Shown here: positions 58,271 through 64,000 of the stretch, piece by piece
How the letters are laid out: each line of letters opens with the position of its first letter
Position numbering within the stretch: position 1 is the stretch's first letter
Translations under genes and position numbers: made by a program
Notes under the pieces: model-generated
The model's database searches: none
Told to the model about the DNA's origin: nothing
What the model saw: the letters and a program-made list of their open reading frames with translations, nothing else
Assembly: GCF_014648295.1 (NCBI RefSeq)
Contig: NZ_BMQV01000007.1
Coordinates: forward strand, 62,001-126,000
DNA length: 64,000 nt
Direction of reading: 5' to 3'
Source of the DNA: Shewanella saliphila
GTDB lineage: Bacteria; Pseudomonadota; Gammaproteobacteria; Enterobacterales; Shewanellaceae

Positions 58271-59110
58271 ATGGATAGCATCACAGCAACGCGAGAAGGC
58301 AGCAACAGACAAGCTAATTCGGTTAATCCACAACGCCTAGCTACGCCTTTGTTTTACGCAATTGTGATGCACAGCATATTAATATTGCTAATAGCTTGGT
58401 TTTGGCAACAAGACACCAAACGCAGAATGGCCGAAATCAAAACGCCAATAAAACACAGCGCGATTAAAAGCTACCTCATTACCTCGCAGCAATATCAGTC
58501 GATGCTAAACGAAAGTCATTCTGACCCCATCAGTCAGCCTCAGCCACCAGCACAACTCATTCAAGCTAAATCCGATGCTCACAAGCCCCTGCTCAAAGTT
58601 AACAATGAAGCAACTCAAATAGCGCCAGTTGTCACCAACACTGCAAGTTCACCTGCGCCGAATAAGCCCAATAAAACGAATGCACCCACCCCCCCTGCTG
58701 CAGAGGTATCAACTCATGCGATTCATGCTGCAATCTCAATGAAACAGGCTACAAGCCAATATCTACAGCAACAAAATCAACTTGATTTTGAGCAGCTTGT
58801 TGGCGAGCAAACCGCAGCGCAACATCAACCAAGAGGCAGTTTGAGTGAAATGGATGCCACATTGGATTTTATTGAGTTAGCCCCCACGCCAACGGATACA
58901 AGCCAACCCCATACCTTAAATCACAAATTAGATCCAAATAGAATCGTCAAACAAGGTGATTATTGTTACACAGTGGTCAATCTGGCGACCCAGGTGAATC
59001 CTCATGGCTGGGGGTTAGGTTTTGCAGAATTTTGTGGCGAAGATAAGCAAAAGCAGCAGCTGACAGAAGCCATCAATAATAGAGTCAATAAAGTCAAAAA
59101 AACGGATTAA
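58271..59110 (+). CDS. TonB/TolA-shaped envelope protein of unknown function
   Basis: A 279-residue protein. It has one membrane helix (residues 27-44, FYAIVMHSILILLIAWFW), a low-complexity stretch rich in Pro, Gln, Ala and Ser (residues 80-150), then a small C-terminal domain with GDYCYTVVNLATQVNPHG and GLGFAEFCGEDKQ (a cysteine pair). That is the layout of energy-coupling proteins such as TonB and TolA, but I see no YP motif or TonB box. No exbB/exbD genes nearby. Function unknown. Confidence 0.65.
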   Translation: MDSITATREGSNRQANSVNPQRLATPLFYAIVMHSILILLIAWFWQQDTKRRMAEIKTPIKHSAIKSYLITSQQYQSMLNESHSDPISQPQPPAQLIQAKSDAHKPLLKVNNEATQIAPVVTNTASSPAPNKPNKTNAPTPPAAEVSTHAIHAAISMKQATSQYLQQQNQLDFEQLVGEQTAAQHQPRGSLSEMDATLDFIELAPTPTDTSQPHTLNHKLDPNRIVKQGDYCYTVVNLATQVNPHGWGLGFAEFCGEDKQKQQLTEAINNRVNKVKKTD

Positions 59111-59167
59111 CATTCACCGATATTATCAACTAGGCAACAGTGTAATCCGTTTAAGTTGATTGTGATA

Positions 59168-60187
59168 TTACTCCGAAACCACCTGATTTCGCCCTTGGGC
59201 TTTGGCTTTATAAAGCCTTTCGTCAGCAGCTTTATATATCTGAGGTAAATGGCTACCATCATCAGGCCAACGCGCTACCCCAATACTAATGGTAATATTA
59301 AGTGGGCAGCCGTCAATAACCGTAATTTTATCAATCGCCAGCCTTAACCGTTCAGCAATTTTTTCAGCCTGTCGCATGTTTGTATTAGGGATTAACATAC
59401 AAAACTCTTCGCCGCCAAAACGAAACGCCCAATCATTACGACGTCGCATATCGCTGATTATTGTTGATACCTCCATTAATACTTTGTCACCGACATCGTG
59501 ACCAAATTCATCATTAATTTTTTTAAAGTGGTCCAGGTCAAGTAACAGCATAGAGACAGATGATTGCTCCTCCGTCAGGCTTTGACACAACATCTCAAAA
59601 ATAGAATCTAACAATAAACGGTTATTTAACCCTGTTAGTGGGTCAAGCGAAGCCATTTGTTGCAAGCGCTCTACCGCCTCGGCTCGTTTATATTCATAAC
59701 TATAAGACAACGCCCAAATGGCCGCTAAACACAGCATAATATTGGCAATGGTAATGGGGTAAATATCGGCAATATGATAGATCAAGTCGTAAATCAAAAT
59801 CGCAATACCAGCCACCATATACACGCTGGTAAAAATGGTACCTAACCTAATGCCCAATAACAGGTACGACAGAACAGGAATAATAAATAACCAGGTAAAC
59901 AGCCCCGAATTAAACGAGGCGCTATAAATACCAATAAGAATGACGGTATAGAGGGCAAATAAAAATACGCAGCTCCACAGGGTCAAATTAGTGGTGCGCT
60001 TATGAATCGCGAGGATACCAATACACAAAAACACTACAGCTAACTCAACCATGGCGTACACTTGAAAACCATTAAACCAATTATTAACGACAAAAATACT
60101 GCCCGCAATAATGATTACAATTAACACAGCTTTTAGCACTGTACGTCGATACTCAAGTTCAGTTGCCCATAATTTGGGGATGATCAT
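59168..60187 (-). CDS. Membrane-bound GGDEF diguanylate cyclase
   Basis: A 339-residue cyclase. Six predicted membrane helices (about residues 20-175) form an unclassified sensor. The GGDEF domain begins DPLTGLNNRLLLDS and has an intact RFGGEEFCMLIPN. Five residues before GGEEF is RRND (RxxD), a product-inhibition I-site. The start is set at 60187 with AGGA upstream; a GTG at 60214 is in frame. The downstream consequence is c-di-GMP synthesis. Confidence 0.85.
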   Translation of the reverse strand: MIIPKLWATELEYRRTVLKAVLIVIIIAGSIFVVNNWFNGFQVYAMVELAVVFLCIGILAIHKRTTNLTLWSCVFLFALYTVILIGIYSASFNSGLFTWLFIIPVLSYLLLGIRLGTIFTSVYMVAGIAILIYDLIYHIADIYPITIANIMLCLAAIWALSYSYEYKRAEAVERLQQMASLDPLTGLNNRLLLDSIFEMLCQSLTEEQSSVSMLLLDLDHFKKINDEFGHDVGDKVLMEVSTIISDMRRRNDWAFRFGGEEFCMLIPNTNMRQAEKIAERLRLAIDKITVIDGCPLNITISIGVARWPDDGSHLPQIYKAADERLYKAKAQGRNQVVSE

Positions 60188-60530
60188 TAATCTAGTATTC
60201 CTGTATTGAGTCACAGCAGCCTAAGTGGCTATATTGATGATGGCCATGAATTTAATGCGTTTTATTAGATAGCCAAAGACTAGTCTAGGGATTGCAGACG
60301 CGCTAGAGATCTTACCCAATTTTATCTAAACGCTGTTAAGGACAGTTGTTTTAATGGAAATGTGTATTGTGTTAAGGGCTTTTTATATTGCTTTACGGCC
60401 ACATAACCTAAATAATTTGCTGTCCCTAGCATGACATATCAGTTAATTCTAGTTCAATTTTGAACAGGTATTCATCATACTATAATAACAACTCATTTAG
60501 CCAAGTTGCTAACCATAAAAAACCAAAAAA
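60188..60530 (+). promoter_or_regulatory. Promoter region of the Zn-ribbon gene
   Basis: No gene. TTGAAC (60460-60465) and TATAAT (60481-60486), 15 bases apart, are candidate -35 and -10. The inverted repeat GTTCAA/TTGAAC (60452-60465) overlaps the -35, as an operator would. The leader would be about 35 bases and has no Shine-Dalgarno sequence. Confidence 0.45.
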
Positions 60531-60782
60531 ATGGCAAAACCCAATAAAAAAGGCCCAACACGCACAGTCGATATTTTTTGCGCTAAATGTAAAGTCCAAC
60601 TTTATAAGTACCGTAAAGGTGGCAAGGGCGCCCTCATAAAATGCTTTAAAGAGCGTATTACAGAAGATTTCACTAAAGTCGCTTGCACCTGCCCAGCATG
60701 CGGGCAAACTTTTGCCCGAGAATGTCTAATTCGTGGCGCACCGGCTCTCAAAATGATTGGAGGCAAAGTTACTTTTAAATAA
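60531..60782 (+). CDS. Zn-ribbon protein of unknown function
   Basis: An 83-residue basic protein with two CxxC knuckles: FCAKCK (about residues 17-20) and CTCPACG (about 53-58), with a third Cys between them (LIKCF). That is the zinc-ribbon arrangement. Many Lys and Arg suggest nucleic-acid or ribosome contact. Not otherwise recognised. It stands alone. Confidence 0.7.
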   Translation: MAKPNKKGPTRTVDIFCAKCKVQLYKYRKGGKGALIKCFKERITEDFTKVACTCPACGQTFARECLIRGAPALKMIGGKVTFK

Positions 60783-61028
60783 CCTCGTCATCACCGGTCT
60801 GCACCGGCACACTTTAATTCTGTCTTATACCGCCTGGCTCACTTATTAATGTTAAATAACCAATTGGCTATCACAGCGATACGACCACAACATCAAGCGC
60901 CTAATATCGTTACAAAAAAAGCTACACAGCCCTAAAAATGGGCGTTTAGCATTAATTAGCAGTTACGATTATTTGCGAACGGGATCGCTTTTTATAAAAC
61001 TAAAACTGCAAAAAATTCATTTATTGTG

Positions 61029-61059
61029 CTAAATTTAAAACTCACCGTTCTAAATTTAA
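61029..61059. repeat. Direct repeats before the DUF1097 gene
   Basis: CTAAATTTAA occurs at 61029-61038 and 61050-61059, 21 bases apart, or two helical turns, which fits two operator half-sites. The second ends 15 bases before the start codon of the DUF1097 gene. Confidence 0.5.
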
Positions 61060-61074
61060 CATTGAGAGGCGACT

Positions 61075-61566
61075 ATGGCGCATCGTTGGCAAATTGCAAT
61101 TTCTGCAGGTTTATTAGCAGCTGTTTGGGCTGGTCTTGCTGATGTGCTTCATCTGGTCACATGGGTCGGCTTTCTAGGTTGCAGCACGTTTTTTGCGCAA
61201 ACTGAAGCAGGCGTAAAAGGTATGATGATGGCAATGATGACTAATCTTTCAGGTGTTTTTTGGGGATGGTTAATTATTGCAGGCAGCGGTGTATTGGGCT
61301 CACCTATCATTAGCTATGCATTAACCGGTATTGTGACTGCGTTTATGTGCCTACAAGCCAGCAATAAAAACTTTGCGTTTATTCCTGGTACATTTATTGG
61401 CTGTTGTATCACATTCGCATTAAATGCCGATATTGCAGCAATTGTTCCGCCACTTATGATTGGGGCAATGCTTGGCTACAGCATGAGTCTGTTAACTGGC
61501 GTACTTATCACGCTAACAGATAAAACAGCTGATTCATTTAAAGATAAACCTGTAGAAGAAGCCTAA
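61075..61566 (+). CDS. DUF1097-family membrane protein
   Basis: A 163-residue inner-membrane protein with about five helices. The family pattern is clear: AISAGLLAAVWAGLADVL, TWVGFLGCSTFFAQ, GLLTGVLITLTDK-like end and Gly/Ala-rich helices. DUF1097 (E. coli YcdZ-type) has no known function. GAGAGG precedes the ATG. Confidence 0.83.
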   Translation: MAHRWQIAISAGLLAAVWAGLADVLHLVTWVGFLGCSTFFAQTEAGVKGMMMAMMTNLSGVFWGWLIIAGSGVLGSPIISYALTGIVTAFMCLQASNKNFAFIPGTFIGCCITFALNADIAAIVPPLMIGAMLGYSMSLLTGVLITLTDKTADSFKDKPVEEA

Positions 61567-61604
61567 ATAACTACAACCCGCATAATGACGCCTTCACATT
61601 TTTA

Positions 61605-61634
61605 GCTGATCACATCCATTCATATGTGGTCAGC
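61605..61634 (+). terminator. Hairpin after the DUF1097 gene
   Basis: GCTGATCACAT and ATGTGGTCAGC form an 11-bp stem with one G-T pair and an 8-base loop. No T run follows, so its action as a terminator is uncertain. Confidence 0.4.
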
Positions 61635-61762
61635 AATAACGATAAGATACCAACCTCTGCGGTTTGCAACCCACTTTTCCTCTCGGTTCAATGTAGTGCA
61701 ATCATCACTTTATTATCAGTAATCAGGCACTACTCGCTGAGTCTAAGCTAGCACATCGATAA

Positions 61763-62464
61763 TTAACTGACTGAGTAATAAAACGCCGAAAAACCAAACG
61801 CGAGCTCTATGAGTAAATGGAAGGTTAATGCAGGCCATAAACTGCGGGTTTTGAGGGTTAAATAAGACAATAAAGGCGAGGCAAAAATCATCCCTACGGC
61901 TTCATATATTGGCTTTTTGATGTGAAATAACACTTCGAATATACAAACGATAATCGTCATAATCACCGCTGCAGCGGCAGGGTTAACCTTATAGTGCTTG
62001 GTTAAGCAATATTGCCCGCCACCCAGTAAAAAACCACGATGAATGACCTCCCAACCAATAATGGTCGACGCGGTAAAAATTAAAAAGCGTTGAAATGCAC
62101 CTGACTCTCTGAGCCCTTCGAGCGAACGACCATGTCGGTAGTGAGATAAGTAATCTGCAGCAAAAAATTGCAAATAAACAAACAAACACAACAAAAGCCC
62201 AAAAAGCACACCCATAAATATCAGGGTTTCACGATTAATCGTGGGCCGAGAAAAATACAGATGCTTTAACGGTATTGCCAGCAAAAACACCACAATAAAA
62301 GGTAATACTAACCGACTTAAAATCCAATAACCTTTAAATCCGCCCGATGCTAAAAAGCTGTTGCTGACATACACACCCACCACCTGAGACAGCAATACCA
62401 CCAACAGTAATATACAAAAAGGGGCCGCCATTTTGACGCTAAGAGGTTGGTCCTGGTGTGGCAT
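61763..62464 (-). CDS. CPBP-family membrane protein
   Basis: A 233-residue protein with about seven helices, like CPBP (Abi/Rce1) intramembrane proteases. WEVIHRGFLLGG (about residue 138) corresponds to EExxxR with the first Glu replaced by Trp, the residue that is catalytic in archaeal Rce1 as I recall. Near the end LTFHLLIEL supplies a His. It may be a non-proteolytic relative; many family members carry the WExxxR variant. Confidence 0.72.
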   Translation of the reverse strand: MPHQDQPLSVKMAAPFCILLLVVLLSQVVGVYVSNSFLASGGFKGYWILSRLVLPFIVVFLLAIPLKHLYFSRPTINRETLIFMGVLFGLLLCLFVYLQFFAADYLSHYRHGRSLEGLRESGAFQRFLIFTASTIIGWEVIHRGFLLGGGQYCLTKHYKVNPAAAAVIMTIIVCIFEVLFHIKKPIYEAVGMIFASPLLSYLTLKTRSLWPALTFHLLIELAFGFSAFYYSVS

Positions 62465-62662
62465 GTTTGTGATTTCCGTTTACGCTGTACAGCTTTAAAA
62501 GACAATTGCCACACAGTCTGTTATGTCAGCACTATTATTGTCAACAAGATAAAGCGCTGAAAAATAGCGTGTACTCACAAAGTGCTTAGCTAAGCTGCTT
62601 AGGAAAAGCATTTAATCAATATTGGCATTGGTCACACTCGAATAAGCACCAGTGATTGTTGA

Positions 62663-63205
62663 TTAAACCGAGCTTTCATATGCTTTAGCCAACCATTCAA
62701 TCAGTTCATTATCAACATCGGTTAAATGTTGTAACTGTATTCTATGAGTACACATAGTGCCAAATGGCCCGGAGTTTTCTAGGCGCCCTTGTACTGCTAC
62801 CCCTTTCAGTTTCAAGCCTAAATCTATTCTTTTTTTAGTGGCTGGTTTAATTAACGCAAATTGGTTTTTTCTAATGATACTGACACTTGCTTTTTTAGGG
62901 GTAATGACAATATCGTCACCCAATTTTTGTAGGGTTGAAATCAATAAGTCATAAATGGGTTTAAGTGACTCTTTGCCGCTATATTGATTTGATACTAACT
63001 CTTCAGGAGAATCCTTTGTGTCTTTTGACAAGGTCACAATGGTATTAGCAAATCCATGTGTTACACCGTGCTCTGTTTTCAAAAACGTTACAGCCTCTGA
63101 GTGTTTAACAAAATTTTCTTGTTTTAATATTTCAAACCACTCTGTTAATTTTTTACCTGTTTTTTCAGGCATATTATCAATCATCGTTTGCAGTGCTTGA
63201 TCCAT
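62663..63205 (-). CDS. DUF4287/DUF5655-type protein
   Basis: A 180-residue cytoplasmic protein. The N-terminal half (MDQALQTMIDNMPEKTGKKL, then EWFEILKQE) matches DUF4287, and the C-terminal half (PIYDLLISTLQKLG, SIIRKNQFALIKPATKKRIDLGL) matches DUF5655. Both are of unknown function. The start at 63205 has AAGGAGAAG upstream; an ATG 51 bases further up lacks one. Monocistronic. Confidence 0.75.
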   Translation of the reverse strand: MDQALQTMIDNMPEKTGKKLTEWFEILKQENFVKHSEAVTFLKTEHGVTHGFANTIVTLSKDTKDSPEELVSNQYSGKESLKPIYDLLISTLQKLGDDIVITPKKASVSIIRKNQFALIKPATKKRIDLGLKLKGVAVQGRLENSGPFGTMCTHRIQLQHLTDVDNELIEWLAKAYESSV

Positions 63206-63514
63206 ACTCTTCTCCTTTTGCTTCAAAACATAACACCGACCATGTAGAAAACACATTGTTATGCTGCCTTTGCATACTATCAGAGCTTAGCACTCCTAAA
63301 GCTTTCCCGTAATGAGCCACCCATTTTCCTTTTAATGGGCCATCCATTGTTAATGAACTTTTTCATATTAAGCGACTCCCGTAATGAGCCACCCATTCTT
63401 CGACAGGCAAAAGGCGAATGTAGAGTTCCTCAGCTCAGCACAACTCTGTTATTCCAGGGTAATAACTTGATTTTTGGCTCATCTGTAGCATTCTTTAGTT
63501 ATGCCCACTGCCTG
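63206..63514. repeat. Region with three copies of a short repeat
   Basis: GTAATGAGCCACCCATT occurs at 63309-63325 and 63381-63397 (identical over 21 bases with the flank) and a 13/15 match (AATGGGCCATCCATT) at 63334-63348. The rest of the stretch has no supported gene. The repeats may be remains of a mobile element. Confidence 0.5.
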
Positions 63515-64000
63515 ATGAAAACAATGACATTGATTAAACGACTCAGCACGCTAGCACTGTCGATATCACTCATAGCACCTTTATGTCTCACCGTGGAAAA
63601 AACCTCGCAAGAGCAGCCTAACTATATAGCTGACAATTGGGGTATTGCTATCGGCATTCGTCGGGGGCGATATTCCTTATGCAGTGGAAAAAGATGAAGT
63701 TTACGATGTACTGCCACTATTGAAGTTTGAAAATGAATACATTTTTATCAATGGCATGGAGGGCGGCGTACATTTGTGGCAACAAGGCGATCACCAGATT
63801 AATGCCTATACCCGCTTTCGCTTCGTCGATATCCCAAAAGAGTTACAGAACCAATCTCAAGCTCAAGCCTTCGATTTTGGTTTGCAATATAAATTCAATC
63901 ACGGGGCATGGGAGGCTGATGTCGCATTATTATCAGACTCTTACAAGCGCGGCTATGTGTATACGCGCACGAAATATCATTGGCAGCAAGGAGATTGGAA
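63515..64000 (+). pseudogene. MipA/OmpV-family outer-membrane gene, frameshifted and cut by the window end
   Basis: Starts MKTMTLIKRLSTLALSISLI (signal peptide). In the first frame it reads NWGIAIGIRR and then stops at 63696. One base earlier in the run G5 (63663-63667) the other frame continues as GDIPYAVEKDEVYDVLPLLKF, NGMEGGVHLWQQGDHQI and FDFGLQYKFNHGAWEADVA, all typical of MipA/OmpV barrels. Removing one G restores one frame. It runs past 64000. Either a pseudogene, a phase-variable gene or a sequencing error. Confidence 0.75.

Noticed and set aside
63335..63514. An in-frame ATG far upstream of the MipA-like gene
   Set aside because: The added 60 residues run through the repeat region and would bury the signal peptide.

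Overview
The window looks like a chromosomal segment of a Shewanella-type marine gammaproteobacterium. This rests on gene content and order recalled from that genus: a WD40 lipoprotein with slyX, COG3014/LpoB lipoproteins, cysJIH with cobA and pldA, pntAB, a DUF3581 gene, nqrABCDEF beside cydDC, and rhlE/dbpA. Moderate G+C, AT-rich intergenic regions and many simple factor-independent terminators fit as well. No search could be run, so the genus is an inference. No rRNA, tRNA, CRISPR array, integrase, transposase or prophage block was seen.

Layout. 1-11 kb: yacL, zntB, fkpA, a WD40 lipoprotein with slyX, a second-type peptide deformylase, two envelope lipoproteins (COG3014 and LpoB), a lipoprotein M1 aminopeptidase, a viroplasmin-RNase H fusion and an 18-residue-repeat beta-solenoid protein. 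11-16.6 kb: yjjX, a GNAT acetyltransferase, tas, csdA-csdE (sulfur transfer) and an exported M19-like protein with an eroded metal site. 16.7-27.5 kb: a sulfur assimilation block, with an SLC13 transporter, cobA (siroheme precursor), pldA, a large unknown exported protein, an 0.8 kb noncoding gap and the cysJIH operon. 28-31 kb: pntAB. 31-40 kb: a diguanylate cyclase, DUF3581, a TetR regulator, hldE with a gluzincin-like partner, an LpxL-type acyltransferase, a nitroreductase, an NAD(P)-binding protein and a tiny HTH protein. 40-50 kb: the six-gene Na+-NQR operon and cydDC. 50-64 kb: DUF3626, two DEAD-box helicases (rhlE, dbpA) sharing one terminator, a MITE-like element, pirin, an Aer-like chemoreceptor, small unknown membrane proteins, a second diguanylate cyclase, a Zn-ribbon protein, DUF1097, a CPBP-family protein, a DUF4287-type protein, a cluster of short direct repeats and a frameshifted MipA/OmpV-family gene running off the end.

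Functional links. CobA supplies precorrin-2, the precursor of siroheme, which CysI needs. CysJ, CysI and CysH turn activated sulfate into sulfide. CsdA/CsdE handle cysteine sulfur. PntAB, NQR and CydDC all concern respiratory redox balance. HldE and the LpxL homologue, divergently arranged, build lipopolysaccharide. LpoB, COG3014, FkpA, PldA and the lipoprotein aminopeptidase act at the envelope.

Most of the window is ordinary core genome. The items most worth a second look are the structured noncoding gap at 22.4-23.2 kb, a perfect 32-bp palindrome between cysJ and pntA, the MITE-like element at 54.35-54.61 kb, the M19 homologue lacking half its metal ligands, the homopolymer frameshift in the MipA-like gene, and several unknown genes (DUF3626, the 574-residue exported protein, the TonB/TolA-shaped protein). 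I did not find a clear multi-gene novel system.
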